A stretch of DNA of 64,000 nt, from NCBI GenBank assembly GCA_002104985.1, contig MCGO01000046.1, positions 248,001 to 312,000 on the forward strand. Reading direction: 5' to 3'. Origin of the DNA: Rhizoclosmatium globosum. Lineage: Eukaryota; Chytridiomycota; Chytridiomycetes; Chytridiales; Chytriomycetaceae. A program made the translations under genes and the position numbers. The stretch's first letter is position 1. Each line of letters opens with the position of its first letter. This document shows positions 35,633 to 46,347 of the stretch, in pieces. The notes beneath the pieces are model-generated. The model did no database searches, was not told where the DNA came from, and worked only from the letters and a program-made list of their open reading frames with translations.

Positions 35633-35927
35633 TTGTAACATTAAAGTATGTACGATAATCGTAGTATGCATTCAATTGCAACCAACCGGGCCTTATAAAC
35701 GGAAACTCAGCTTAACATCAATTTTGTTTGAAGCTGAAATATATGGTCGTCTCAATATATTTGTCTGACAATACCACATTTGTTCTTTCTAATACATAAG
35801 TATTCAGCTAATGAAAGAATATTTGTTTCTACAAGCCATATATTTCATACAATGGAACGAAAAGAAATAGAAACTGTCTAAAACATAGCAAATATTCACT
35901 CCGCGTTACATTCAATCATCACACCAT

Positions 35928-37319
35928 TTAGTGAGCCTTGATGGAAGAACCGTGCTCAACGCTCTCCTCAGTAGTGTCCTTAACGAAGACCTTACAGAAG
36001 ATGGCAAAGAAGAAGAGGGAAACAACACATGGAATAACCATGACCCAGAACTGAGTAGTAGCAGAGAGCTTGTTACCCTTGTCAGTAGTGAAGACGAAAC
36101 CGTTCAAGGCCCAAGAGATACCACCGGCACCAGACTGGGTACCCTTGTAGAAACCAGCGTAACGGGAGAGGGTCTCAGAGTCGTTGGAGATGGCACCGAT
36201 GAGGTAGTTAGTGTAGACCTGGAAGAAAGCATCGTAGAGACCGTAACAGATGTAGAGGACGAAAGGACCAAAGAATTGACCAAAGTTGTCACCAGCGTCA
36301 ATGTGCTGACCCTTCTTGAACCAACCGTTGGAGTCGGACGCGTATTGGAAGGCAGCACCTCCACCGAAGAAAGCAAGAGTGGTACCAGCCATAATGTAGC
36401 ATCCAGTCCAGGCACGGGTGGTACGGGAGTACTTGGTGTTGTCCAAGAACATGTTACCGAGAACCCAGGCACCACCAGCTTGAGCCAACCAGTAGAAAAT
36501 AGCCTTAAGACCGTTGGAACGTCCAGAGAAGTTGTCACCGAATGGACCGAACTGGTAAGTGTAGAACCAATTGGAAGACATGCATGGAATCAAGATGGTC
36601 AACATGGCTGGGTTGGTGAAGAGCTTGAGGACCTCAACGAACTCACGGAGAACGTTGGTTGGTGGGGTCTCGACTTGGGTCTGGTCCTCACGGATAATAG
36701 TACCTGGTGGCTGGATAAGGAAAGCAACGATGGAACCACCGGCCATGAGAATAATAAAGATCAAGTACATGGCGTCGTTCATGGCAACTCCAGAGGAACC
36801 GGCACCCCAGGAAAGAGCAGTGGAGATGGTGTTACCGAGCACGGCTCCCAAGTTGAAGATAACCCAGAAGGTGGCGAAGAAAGTACCCTTCTGAGACTCA
36901 GTTGGGTAGGTCAAGCAAATCTGACCCTGAGCAGCCCAAAGCATACCAGCACAGAGACCAATGTAGGCACCGGAGAAAATAGAGAAGGTGTTGGCGGAGT
37001 CTGGGATTGGAGCGGCATCGTTACCACCCTGAGCCTTGAAGATGTTGTACTGAGCAGCAGCGTAGATAGCGTATCCGGTACCACCGATGGCGGCGAGAAT
37101 GCGTGGTCCGAGGATGTTGTTAAGACCACCAGCGAGGAGACCCATGATGGCGAAACAGAGGTAAAGGGCAGCGTTCTGCTTGTCCTTAACTTCCTGAGCG
37201 GATGGACCGGCAGTTGGGAGAGAGTTCAAGGCGTTGAACATTCCTGGGCAGAGGAAACAGACGAAGGAGATGACATAGACTTGAGTACGAGCCTGGTTGA
37301 GAGTGTCGAAGAAACCCAT
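35928..37319 (-). CDS. UNC93-like major facilitator transporter, copy 1
   Basis: An intact single-exon coding region of 463 codons starting at 37319 (MGFFDTLNQARTQVYVISFV) with about eleven hydrophobic segments. UNC93-type features are GMFNALNSLP near the N terminus, the GPRILAAIGGTGYAIY block, LCAGMLWAAQGQICLTYP and GTFFATFWVIFNLGAVLGN. A CAG acceptor lies directly before the ATG, so a 5' UTR intron abuts the start codon. Codon use is strongly biased (GGT, GCC, AAG-rich), which suggests high expression. A second, almost identical copy follows at 38107-39498. Fungal relatives are DUF895/UNC93-type membrane proteins of poorly known substrate. The C terminus is short and polar (GSSIKAH). Confidence 0.88.
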   Translation of the reverse strand: MGFFDTLNQARTQVYVISFVCFLCPGMFNALNSLPTAGPSAQEVKDKQNAALYLCFAIMGLLAGGLNNILGPRILAAIGGTGYAIYAAAQYNIFKAQGGNDAAPIPDSANTFSIFSGAYIGLCAGMLWAAQGQICLTYPTESQKGTFFATFWVIFNLGAVLGNTISTALSWGAGSSGVAMNDAMYLIFIILMAGGSIVAFLIQPPGTIIREDQTQVETPPTNVLREFVEVLKLFTNPAMLTILIPCMSSNWFYTYQFGPFGDNFSGRSNGLKAIFYWLAQAGGAWVLGNMFLDNTKYSRTTRAWTGCYIMAGTTLAFFGGGAAFQYASDSNGWFKKGQHIDAGDNFGQFFGPFVLYICYGLYDAFFQVYTNYLIGAISNDSETLSRYAGFYKGTQSGAGGISWALNGFVFTTDKGNKLSATTQFWVMVIPCVVSLFFFAIFCKVFVKDTTEESVEHGSSIKAH

Positions 37320-38106
37320 CTGCAAAAGCGAATGTGTTAGTGATCTATTGATCTGAAGCGGTTTGAGTCAAAGTGCACTCACTTTGTATTGGCAATAGAA
37401 CTGATGAGGGGTGACGGGAGTGACAACTTTCTCCTTTTAAAGCTTCGGGTGGCTCTCTGGCTTTGAACTAGCTCCAAATTTTTCGATTTGGAGGAATAGG
37501 AAAGCTACCTTCCGTCAGCTCAACTCTGCATCAATGACACGAAAATTTTACCGATTTGGAGGTTGAAAGCCAGTAAGCCACCCAATACAGATCGATAATG
37601 GAGATGGAAACCGAATTCTGTTGATTACAGCGACTTCACCTGCTGAACCATAGCAAACTTACCAGTATTGAGTCGACACAGACGAAGGTCTTACCTTGTA
37701 GTAGTGTGAGCTCATACGCCTCAATTTTTTCGTGTGATTGCTCCAAATTGGCAGAGTACAACTTCCAGTGCCACCAAGATTTAACCATGTCAACAAATAC
37801 ATATGCTGCGGAGAAGAACCTATTTTTGCAAGTGTTGTGTGAAATGCTTACCAGATTCGTTTGCAGTTTAACCCCGCATTCAAATTTTTGTCATAATCGA
37901 GCCAGAGTATTTCAAAATGAATTATCGAAGACTTTTCAGCGACGTCAAAGGAACGGAGATAAAGTATCAATTAATTCTAACATCATATATTCAGGAAAGA
38001 ACTAAGAAATAAGAACTTTTAAAAACAGATCATAGCAAAATAATGAATTTCACATACAATTCCACTCAAAAATTCAGTTCCCCCTTATCTACAAACGCAA
38101 CAGCGC
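37320..38106. other. Spacer between the two UNC93 copies (5' UTR and promoter of copy 1)
   Basis: No coding frame that I can support. The 5' UTR intron of copy 1 seems to run from a GTGAGTGC donor (revcomp near 37378-37385) to the CAG next to the ATG. Other GTAAG-type donors on the minus strand near 37655 and 37690 hint at alternative 5' exons. The paralogous upstream of copy 2 shares a GGGTGGC-containing block (37448-37454 versus 39795-39801), possibly a common promoter element. Confidence 0.45.
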
Positions 38107-39498
38107 TTAGTGGGCCTTGATGGAGGATCCCTGCTCAGCGTGCTCCTCAGTAGTGTCCTTAACGAAGACCTTACAGAAGATAGCGAAGAAGAAGACGGAG
38201 ATAACACATGGAACAACCATGACCCAGAACTGAGTGGTTGGGGTAAGAGCGTTACCCTTGGAGGCGGTGAAGACGAAACCGTTCAAAGCCCAAGAGATAC
38301 CACCAGCACCAGACTGGGTACCCTTGTAGAAACCAGCGTAACGAGAGAGGGTCTCAGAGTCGTTGGAGATGGCACCGATGAGGTAGTTGGTGTAGACCTG
38401 GAAGAAAGCATCGTAGAGACCGTAACAGACGTACAAGAGGAATGGACCGAAGAAGGAACCAAAGTTGTCTCCAGCATCGAAGTGGTTACCCTTGTCAGTC
38501 CATCCGTTGCTGACGGAGGCGTATTGGAAAGCAGCACCTCCTCCGAAGAAAGCAAGAGTGGTACCAGCCATAATGTAACATCCAGTCCAGGCACGGGTGG
38601 TACGGGAGTACTTGGTGTTGTCCAAGAACATGTTACCGAGAACCCAGGCACCAGCAGCCTGAGACAACCAGTAGAAGATAGCCTTAAGACCGTTGGAACG
38701 TCCAGAGAAGTTGTCACCGAATGGACCGAATTGGTAAGTGTAGAACCAGTTGGAAGACATGCATGGAATCAAGATGGTCAACATGGCTGGGTTGGTGAAG
38801 AGCTTGAGGACCTCAACGAACTCACGGAGAACGTTGGTTGGTGGGGTCTCGACCTGGGTCTGGTCCTCACGGATAATGGTACCTGGTGGCTGGATGAGGA
38901 AAGCAACGATGGAACCACCGGCCATGAGAATAATGAAGATCAAGTACATGGCGTCGTTCATGGCAACTCCAGAGGAACCGGCACCCCAGGAAAGAGCAGT
39001 GGAGATGGTGTTACCGAGCACGGCTCCCAAGTTGAAGATAACCCAGAAGGTGGCGAAGAAAGTACCCTTCTGGGACTCAGTTGGGTAGGTCAAGCAAATC
39101 TGACCCTGGGCAGCCCAGAGCATACCGGCACAGAGACCAATGTAGGCACCAGAGAAGATAGAGAAGGTGTTGGCAGAGTCTGGGATTGGAGCAGAGTCAT
39201 CACCACCCTGAACCTTGAAAATGTTGTACTGAGCAGCAGCGTAGATAGCGTAACCGGTACCTCCGATGGCGGCGAGAATGCGTGGTCCGAGGATGTTGTT
39301 AAGACCACCAGCGAGGAGACCCATGATGGCGAAACAGAGGTAAAGGGCAGCGTTCTGCTTGTCCTTAACTTCCTGGGCGGATGGACCGGCAGTTGGAAGG
39401 GAGTTCAAGGCGTTGAACATTCCTGGGCAGAGGAAACAGACGAAGGAGATGACGTAGACCTGAGTACGGGCCTGGTTGAGAGTGTCGAAGAAACCCAT
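38107..39498 (-). CDS. UNC93-like major facilitator transporter, copy 2
   Basis: 463 codons, almost identical to copy 1. Differences cluster in the loop after AAFQYAS (SNGWTDKGNHFDAGDN versus SNGWFKKGQHIDAGDN), before the last helices (TASKGNALTPTTQ) and near the C terminus. Synonymous third-base differences are scattered, so the copies are not a very recent exact duplication, or they are being homogenised. A TAG acceptor again abuts the ATG. The matching donor is probably GTGAGTTT (revcomp near 39718-39725). The product is an UNC93-like transporter whose substrate is unknown. Confidence 0.88.
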   Translation of the reverse strand: MGFFDTLNQARTQVYVISFVCFLCPGMFNALNSLPTAGPSAQEVKDKQNAALYLCFAIMGLLAGGLNNILGPRILAAIGGTGYAIYAAAQYNIFKVQGGDDSAPIPDSANTFSIFSGAYIGLCAGMLWAAQGQICLTYPTESQKGTFFATFWVIFNLGAVLGNTISTALSWGAGSSGVAMNDAMYLIFIILMAGGSIVAFLIQPPGTIIREDQTQVETPPTNVLREFVEVLKLFTNPAMLTILIPCMSSNWFYTYQFGPFGDNFSGRSNGLKAIFYWLSQAAGAWVLGNMFLDNTKYSRTTRAWTGCYIMAGTTLAFFGGGAAFQYASVSNGWTDKGNHFDAGDNFGSFFGPFLLYVCYGLYDAFFQVYTNYLIGAISNDSETLSRYAGFYKGTQSGAGGISWALNGFVFTASKGNALTPTTQFWVMVVPCVISVFFFAIFCKVFVKDTTEEHAEQGSSIKAH

Positions 39499-40547
39499 CT
39501 ATTGGAGGCAGGGAGAAGCAGGTTAGTTATCGGACACTTTCAGAGAAGGTAGAGGTATGGTATCGACGGAGGTGTCATAGAAGCGAAGGTAATGTGTGAT
39601 ATTGGATAGCGAAGCATGTCAGTAGCTGTCACTACTCGGAAAGCCGTTTGATCACTCCAACCACAAGCTTCCACAATCCATCCCACCGAAAGGAGTGACA
39701 GGAGAGAGGCAAGCAAACTCACAGTTGATGTTTTGAGATCAAGTTGATGAAGCGAAATCTGAAAAAACGGGCCTTCCCTTTTTGACCCTTTCCGGGTGGC
39801 CCCTCGTGGTAAAAATTTGACCAATTTGAGAGGGGCTCTCAGAGTGGAAAGCTGTCCAATCTCTACCGAATCTCCTATCAATTTCTGACATTCCTATCAA
39901 TTTTCATTGGGGGGTCAAGCAGTTTCAGAATAGATAACGTGCCTCCCATCTTGGCTCTGACTGGTTTCTAGATGGGGACATCTTTGGTGTCGTTTGAGTG
40001 GGAGCCAAGATAGTGAGTGTCTGTGACGCATCGATAACTGCAGATATCTTGAAAGTTCGAACGTGAAACCTTGATGTATCGCTTAAGAATAGGTATGATA
40101 TCCTCGCGCAGCATCATTCTGTCCTTGGATCGTTGTTTTCATGACGTTTGACAAGCACTCAATGTTACTTGAATGTGGCAACCATATGGAAGTGATATGG
40201 GTATGCCCACTCAAGCTGGATAGGAATCAATGACTGTTGTTAGCCACATAAGACACCTTGTCACTGTGGATATCAGTTTTGGTCCGTTGGGTTGACCTAT
40301 CTGTAACTGAAGCAACTGTAAATATCTGACTCAAAACGGAGGCACAGCAGCGAAGCGAATTCAGATCTCTCTAAGTTCTATATTCAACAGAAAGTTATCA
40401 TGGAATAAAGATTGCGTTTATGATGTTCAAGTATAAACGAAGTTTGAAAAGTAGTGTATTGAAGGGTGTTGAGTTTGAGTATGTAGAACAGTTATTCATT
40501 TCTCTCTATTCTTTTCATTGTTTCTGATTCTGAATTTGATGGTTGAA
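39499..40547. other. 1-kb spacer between UNC93 copy 2 and PP2C gene
   Basis: It contains the 5' UTR intron and promoter of UNC93 copy 2 (39499 to about 39900) and the promoter of the PP2C gene. Between about 39950 and 40450 I see no gene, RNA or repeat. The short frames here have no family resemblance. Confidence 0.45.
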
Positions 40548-42152
40548 ATGCTGCGACACCTCCAACGAACATCGCAGCCACTTGTCACCTTTGCCCGCCG
40601 ATTCCGAGTATCGAGTGCACCCGTTACGTGGTTGATCCAATCGCAGCGACTGTCGAGTTCTTCAGCAGCAACCAGTGGATCAACGCAGGCTGCCACAACC
40701 AACACGACCCTGTCAAACAAACCACCACTCAAACCAACTGTATTTGAACTAATAGCCCAGGTACTTTGTGTCTCCTTTTCTTTCCTCCTTCTTCAAACAA
40801 ACTAAACTAAACTAAACCCAATCCAATACCAATCCAACAAACAAAAGGCCCAACTCAAACGCCCGTCCTTCGAATTCGCCTTCGCCGCCGCCGGTTCCGC
40901 AAAACCACTCGACATTGACCACGACGCCGCAAGAGACAGAAAGTCTGACACCCACTTTACCAGTTCATTATCAAATCCATCAACCGATTCCCTCCTGAAA
41001 CCAGACGGCTTCTCAGTCCGTGTCGGCGAAGACGCCTACTTTATTCGGAAGGACGGGCTGGGCGTTGCTGATGGCGTTGGTGGTTGGAAGGATGTTGTGA
41101 AGGGTTCTAATGCAGCCCTCTTCTCGTCGCGGCTTATGCACCATGTTGCAGCTCAGTTGGACTATTTTGATGATGTCGCGAATAATGATTATGATATCAA
41201 TGATTATTATGCACTCGATCCTGTCAAGGTGTTGCAGGTTGCTTGTGAACGGACGTTGGAGGATGCTGGGGCTAAGGATAGTGAAAAGAAGGCTGTTGGA
41301 TCTACTACAGCTTTGATTGCGTTTTTGAGGGTATGTTTCTAGTAGATGGATATGGGTTTAGAGCTAGATAGAGCGAAACTGCAAGGGTGGGTGTTATTGC
41401 AGGACACTTGGCGTTGAAGTACTGTCGGAAACAAAAGAGATGATGATTGGCCTTAAGCAGGAACTTCGAAGCGGTTGCATTTCTTTGTTGGACGAGGCAC
41501 ATCAAAACCCAGGTCCATCAGCCACTGATTTTTTTCTGTAGGACGACGAACTTCGCATCGCAACACTGGGGGATACTTCATGCCTCGTATTCCGCAACGG
41601 CGCCCTGATATTCCGTACCGAAGAACAACAGCACTCCTTCAACTTCCCCTACCAACTCGGCAGCGACTCAAAAGATACACCCGAAAAGGACGCATTAACA
41701 TACCGAGTCAAAGTCCAAGAAGGAGATTTAATCGTTGTGGTACGTCACCTTTCGATCCATTCCCGTTTTCGAACTCAATCCACACCCACCATACACTTCA
41801 GGGCTCTGACGGTATCTTTGACAATCTCTTTGATGAAGACATTCTGGACCTCATCAATTCAACTATTCTCGGTACCCCATCAGCAACAGCTTCAAATACG
41901 ACACATACCCACTCCCCAATATCATCCACAATCCCTCCAGCACGCATCCTTCGCACAGATCCACATAAGATCGCATCAGCTATCCTTGAACGCGCGCGAC
42001 AGGTATCTCTAGACTCTGGCGCAGACGTATCAAGCCCCTTCCAGGAACGCGCAGTTCGAGAAGGGTTGTATTATCAAGGCGGGAAGATGGATGATTTGAC
42101 TGTCGTTGTTGGTGTTGTGAAGGGGAGTGAGGATTCTCCGGACAGGCGGTAG
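40548..42152 (+). CDS. Mitochondrial PP2C-type phosphatase (PPTC7/Ptc7-like)
   Basis: The start at 40548 (MLRHLQRTSQPLVTFARRFR) gives an Arg-rich, amphipathic presequence typical of mitochondrial import; an ATG 30 bases upstream is less likely. After an intron, the catalytic region reads GEDAYFIRKDGLGVADGVGG (DGVGGW = PP2C metal-binding motif of the PPTC7 group) and SSRLMHHVA. The next exons have IATLGDTSCLVFRNG, GSDGIFDNLFDEDI (split by an intron before GSDG) and KMDDLTVVVGVV, containing the final metal-binding aspartate. The stop is TAG at 42150-42152. Relatives dephosphorylate COQ7 and import-associated proteins in the matrix. The gene faces the next one across 55 bp. Confidence 0.9.
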
Positions 42153-42207
42153 TGTTTTTGTTTGGAATCGGGGATTTGGCAAAATAGAGATGCCTATGTT
42201 TATTGAT

Positions 42208-42993
42208 TTACTCAAAGTCGCCGTACCGGTTTCTCCTCAGTTTTCCTTGTCTTACAAGTTCTTCCTCCTCTTCTCGTGTTCTGGGTCGCCCAATTGGTGT
42301 GGAAGTTGGTGGAGTTGTGGTACTAGGTGTTTCGTTGGAGTCCAACGAATCCTCTGCATCGAAAGCAAACAAATCATCCTCATCCTTCCTCTGTTGAACA
42401 CTCGCCACGACACTTCCTTCAGCCCCTTCACTCACAACAGGCTTCCCCATCCTAACCCTCGCCCACGCAGACCCACTTTCACTCTGATTCATTTTCCTAA
42501 TACTCTCCCACGCCGTCACACGAATCTCCGGCTGTTCAACCTTCTGCCCCTCCACAGTCCCACCAATCTCAAACGCAGCCTTTGTAACCCCATCTTTCGC
42601 AAGCAACGTCCGTAGAACCGAGTCGTGAGGCAGCTTCTGCTGTAGATACGACTGTGCCCGGACTTCACCGAGTTTACGCCCAAGATACTCTCCAGTGAGG
42701 GACGTACCAAACACGACACCAGTCTTCCACTACGCAAGTAATCTTAGCATATGCCACCAAAGATCAAGCCACTTTGATAAATAGGTCACCTTAGACAGAC
42801 TCGGCACACGAGTCAGAGAGAACCCAGAAATAACTCCAATGCCAATACCAGCACCATATGCAAAAAGGAAGGATCGATTCGCGGCTCTGATAACACCCAT
42901 TTCCTCCACTGTGGGTGCATATCGCTCTTTTCCACCACCGATTGTCATTGTCGGTGCATTGGTTGTTTGGGAGGGTGCTGGTGCTTGTTGCAT
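42208..42993 (-). CDS. Small two-segment membrane protein, possibly OCIA-domain-like
   Basis: Two exons joined by a short intron (about 42733-42791; GTGACC...TAG). The start at 42993 gives MQQAPAPSQTTNAPTMTIGG, followed by YAPTVEEMGVIRAANRSFLF, a glycine-rich hydrophobic segment (AYGAGIGIGVISGFSL) and, after the intron, a second one (TGVVFGTSLTGEYLGRKLGE). The 'T.EE...I..A...SF' plus glycine-rich pair recalls OCIA-domain proteins of mitochondria and endosomes; this is a tentative match. The C-terminal half is polar and acidic, ending in REEEEELVRQGKLRRNRYGD. The TTAG-type stop lies at 42208. Confidence 0.55.
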
Positions 42994-43138
42994 TCTTTTG
43001 GTGGATGATTTCAAACAAAGAACAGAGAGAGAGAGAGAAAGAGAACGAGAGAACTTGAAGTTTATAAAACTTGATAAACACATTTCGATGCTTTTATTTA
43101 AATATATTCAGGTGGGGAGGGGAGTTATCTCTAGTAAT

Positions 43139-43474
43139 CTACACAACAAACACTTCCCCATCCATCGTCTCCTCCGTCGCTGCAACCTTCTTTTCCACAA
43201 CTTCTGTCATGTGATGAATCTCTTCTTGGATGTGATGGATCTCGTCAACGATTGTGTGTGTGACATGTTCAATGACAGTTTCCTTGTGTTCTTCTTGGAT
43301 GTCTTTTGAGGCCGTGGCCGTGGCAGTGGCAGTGGTGTCAGGGTGCAGCAAGTGGTCAGCCAGATCGGATATTTGATGTGAACCTTCGATGATTGCGTTG
43401 GTGATCTGGTCGATAATGTCGGCGGATTCGTGTTCAATTGCAACTTGCGATTCGTGGCAAATGTCTGAGGGCAT
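43139..43474 (-). CDS. HEAQ-family small protein 1
   Basis: A single-exon frame of 111 codons starting MPSDICHESQVAIEHESADI, the block shared with four other loci here. Then come ITNAIIEGSHQIS, a Thr/Ala stretch, and a His/Glu-rich second half (VTHTIVDEIHHIQEEIHHM) ending TMDGEVFVV. The ending is shared with HEAQ 2. An in-frame Met 45 bases upstream would add 15 residues, but the paralogues begin at MP/MA just before the block. No signal peptide, no membrane segment. It appears made of amphipathic helices. A 14-bp motif, GAGTCGATTTGACT, lies at 43575-43588, about 100 bp before the start, as in HEAQ 3. Function unknown. Confidence 0.65.
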   Translation of the reverse strand: MPSDICHESQVAIEHESADIIDQITNAIIEGSHQISDLADHLLHPDTTATATATASKDIQEEHKETVIEHVTHTIVDEIHHIQEEIHHMTEVVEKKVAATEETMDGEVFVV

Positions 43475-43696
43475 TTTGGAGTCTTGTTTGGATTGGTTGT
43501 GGTTAGATTGGGAAAGCATTGGCTCCTTTTTAAGTGATTGGTTGGTGAGTGAGTGAGTGGGTGAGTGTCTTTGTGAGTCGATTTGACTTTGACAAGTAGC
43601 CCTTGTTTTCAAATCAATTGAACAGCTACAAAAGCCACAAAAGGTGCAAGTATTATATCTCTCTTCTTGGCATAATTATTTCCAATAACAAAGAAA

Positions 43697-44194
43697 TTAA
43701 ACCACAAACACCTCTCCATCCAGATTCTTGGCCGTCGCCTCCACCTTCTTCCCCAACTCCTCCGCAACAATATGCGTATTCTCAACAACAGCAAGCGTGA
43801 TATGCTCCAACACAGTCTCTTGATGCTCACTCCCATCCGCGTTCGGAGTCTTCAACCGCTCCGGATGCAAAGCCGCCTCAGATATCTGATGCGTGCCATC
43901 TAATATCGCGTGCGTGATTTGCTCAATCACATCCGATTCGTGTTCAATAGCGACTTGTGCTTCATGTCCCAACTGCGAGCTACTCCGTTCCGATGAAGGA
44001 TCTTTCGGGTCGCTTTGTGTCGGTGTGGAGACTCGTAATATCGCTTCTGATATTTGGTGAACGAGGGGCGAGTCGATGATTGCTTCGGAGAGTTGGTGGA
44101 CGAGGGGGGAATCTATGAAGGCGTGTGTGATGTGTTCGATGATATCTGATTCGTGTTCGATGGCGACTTGGGCTTCGTGGCCGAGATCCGTTGG
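43697..44194 (-). CDS. HEAQ-family protein 2, two tandem blocks, 5' end uncertain
   Basis: The minus-strand frame is open from about 44325 to the stop at 43697. It contains two HEAQ blocks: PTDLGHEAQVAIEHESDIIE (near 44190-44130) and LGHEAQVAIEHESDVIEQIT (near 43972-43910). Between them lie two copies of IDSPLVHQ-SEAI. The end matches HEAQ 1 (NLDGEVFVV). No ATG precedes the first block in frame. Where paralogues have ATG-Pro, this copy has GTC-Pro. Either an upstream exon supplies the start (possible acceptor CTTAG near 44204) or the start was lost and the gene is broken. The boundary given is the first residue of the homologous block. Confidence 0.5.
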   Translation of the reverse strand, partial: PTDLGHEAQVAIEHESDIIEHITHAFIDSPLVHQLSEAIIDSPLVHQISEAILRVSTPTQSDPKDPSSERSSSQLGHEAQVAIEHESDVIEQITHAILDGTHQISEAALHPERLKTPNADGSEHQETVLEHITLAVVENTHIVAEELGKKVEATAKNLDGEVFVV

Positions 44195-44673
44195 GACTTG
44201 TAAACTAAGTTTGTTGGTTTTAGGTTTATTAGTTGAGTTGTTGGAGAGGTGGTTGGGGAGGGGTTGTGTTATGGTTTCGTATGCTGGGGGCTGAAGCCTT
44301 TCTTCCAGTTCCAGTCAGATTCTTCACTGCTCTTAAGGCTAGATACTCTTCATCAAATAATCATAAAGACGAGCTTGATACAGTTGCATAGCTCACACTT
44401 CCGCAGGCAAGCATAACTTGGAGAAGCCACGTGTTTTTGAGTGTCCAAATACTAATAGAGATAGGATGGAAGGAAAGGGATTGGAAAGGAAGGCAAACTA
44501 CTTTGCCGATGACGGACGACTCATGGTATATCAGAGATATTATGGAATAAGAAAAAGAAGAAGGGGGAGTGGGCCACGCGGGGAAAGGTTTTTCTGTAAG
44601 AGTCTGGACTGAAGCAACTTTAAAATCTCAGTTTTGGACCAAAACAATACGCTTTATTTTATTTCCAAGGACC
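44195..44673. other. Spacer with duplicated flank of the acyltransferase genes
   Basis: The segment from about 44418 to 44605 (GAGAAGCCACGTG ... GGGGGAGTGGGCCACGC) recurs with small changes at about 46110-46283, downstream of the second acyltransferase. The shared block includes an E-box-like CACGTG, a purine-rich GGAAGG run and the ACTCATGGTAT block. It was evidently copied with the gene. No coding frame is supported. Confidence 0.55.
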
Positions 44674-45937
44674 TTATAACACAATGTTCTGCTGCGTTGG
44701 AACGAAAAGAGACCCCAGTTTAAATTGTTTTGACGACTTTTTCGTCGTCAGAAGTAACACGGACAACTCATCGGGTTTCGCTTTAAAAATCACAGCCAAA
44801 TTACAGGCGGTGGGCGTCGCGTGAGAGGGCAAATGGAGTTGTGTTTCCTGTCCACCTGGTAAAGTTACAAAATGTTGAAGCTTTGTCCAATTAGAGATGT
44901 TCATTCCTTGGCCCCTAAATAATCATAATTAGAATCATATGATAAGTCGTCTCTAAAAATAATTACTTTTTCGTTTCCTTCGGGGAGGGGAATTCAGTCA
45001 ACGCTGTTTTGTTCTTAATACTCATGATTCGCTTTCGAACATCCGTTGGAGACATGGAAGCCATTACAATTGCCGAGAGTACATACGTTCCAGCGCTGTC
45101 TCGCTGGGGGCCCGTTTCACCAAGGTATTCCCGGCTATTGGTGGACACCGAGGCCCAAACCAATTGACAATCACTTAAAAGCGTCGAAACAATAACGTCA
45201 TTGCAACTGACATAGTTATCATTTCCAGTTGTATACTTTTGCTTGACTGCCTCGATTTCTTTTCTATCAATCGTATACAACGCCCCTTTTGAAAACCCAA
45301 GCGTACTCTTGATGTAATACTTGATGGCCATCGAAACAGCTGAAGACTCCCATTCAGAATACTTTTCGTCCAATATTTCATTCTGTGTAGCGTCGAAGGT
45401 TTCAAGGCGGTCAACGGTCAAAGCCCTGGGTCCAAACTCGGCTCTCCCGTCAAGCATCTTTAGAATTTCATAGTATGTATGTGCATCTCCAAGCATATGA
45501 GACATGCTCACAACGAGACTGTTTCCATTTACAATTAAGATGCGGAAAAGGTCTCCACACGTTTTCTTGTTGAGGTAGCAGTACCCGAGCTTGACCAAGT
45601 GCTTCTTGACGGACTTGACGAGGTTATTGTATTCTTGATCTTGACTGAATCCGGGAATGGTGAGGCACTTCACGTTGGTGTCGGCAGCAGCAGTTGGTGG
45701 TACAGTAGCTGGGTACTCCAAATGAACGTCTCCCATCTTGCCCACAAGACGACTTTGGAGCCACGGGTTTAACTCCAAGATCTGCTGCACTCGAGCAGTA
45801 ATGAAGTCAACGGGTACAGAACCGGAAAAGAAATTGAATGTGGTAATGGTCGCATAAAAGAACGGTCCTTTCTTGCGTTCGTCATTGAGAAGCGTGACGA
45901 CTTTGGCATTTGGCGGCGGAGTCTGTGTTTTGGGCAT
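44674..45937 (-). CDS. HXXXD-type acyltransferase, copy 1
   Basis: Two exons. The first starts at 45937 (MPKTQTPPPNAKVVTLLNDE) and has FNFFSGSVPVDFITARVQQI, LNPWLQSRLVGK and VVSMSHMLGDAHTYYEIL. HMLGD is the HXXXD catalytic motif of the chloramphenicol-acetyltransferase/BAHD-like fold. The short intron (GTAATT...TTTAG) leads into GQGMNISNWTKL, corresponding to the structural motif near the C terminus, and the protein ends at 44674. Members transfer an acyl group from a CoA or carrier thioester to an alcohol or amine. There is no signal peptide. It is about 80% similar to its tandem neighbour by eye. Substrate unknown. Confidence 0.75.
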
Positions 45938-46109
45938 ATTTTTTTGAATGCTTTAGATGGTTGCTGGAGGACTGACATTTTTTGGGTGGAGATCGGAAAC
46001 TTCTCTTGGCAGTGGCTTTATTTCCATACCGGTCCAGCTCAACTTGAAAAGAGTAAGAAGAAAGAAGGAAAGGGAGATATTCGAAACGTATTTATTAAGC
46101 TATGCACAA

Positions 46110-46283
46110 TGGAGAAGCCACGTGTGTTGAGTTTCCAGAAAGCGATACGTTGGATGGAAGGGAAGGGAAGGGAATAGAAAGGAAGGCAACTACTTTGCCG
46201 ATGACGGACGACTCATGGTATAGTAGAGATATTATGTCAGGGAGAGAAAACAAGAAAAGAACAAGGGGGAGTGGGCCACGCTT
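46110..46283. repeat. Second copy of the acyltransferase downstream/upstream flank
   Basis: This closely matches 44418-44605, with shared AGAAGCCACGTGT, GATGGAAGG, CCGATGACGGACGACTCATG and GGGGGAGTGGGCCACGC. Together with the genes it defines a tandem duplication unit of about 1.7 kb (44.42-46.1 and 46.11 to about 47.7 kb). Confidence 0.65.
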
Positions 46284-46347
46284 GTAAAAGGTTTTCTGGA
46301 AGAGCCTGGACTAAAGAAACATAAAACGTTTATTTATTCCCAAGCTT

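Noticed and set aside
35931..37340. Open frame of 469 codons on the + strand opposite UNC93 copy 1, and a similar one at 38110-39552
   Set aside because: Both are antisense shadows of strongly codon-biased genes. The sequence is low-complexity Glu/Thr/Ser/Val with no family resemblance, and the sense strand encodes a clear transporter.
43020..43050. GAGA dinucleotide run as a regulatory GAGA element
   Set aside because: A short simple repeat (about eight GA units) in the 5' flank of the 42208-42993 gene; no second instance near other genes supports a function.
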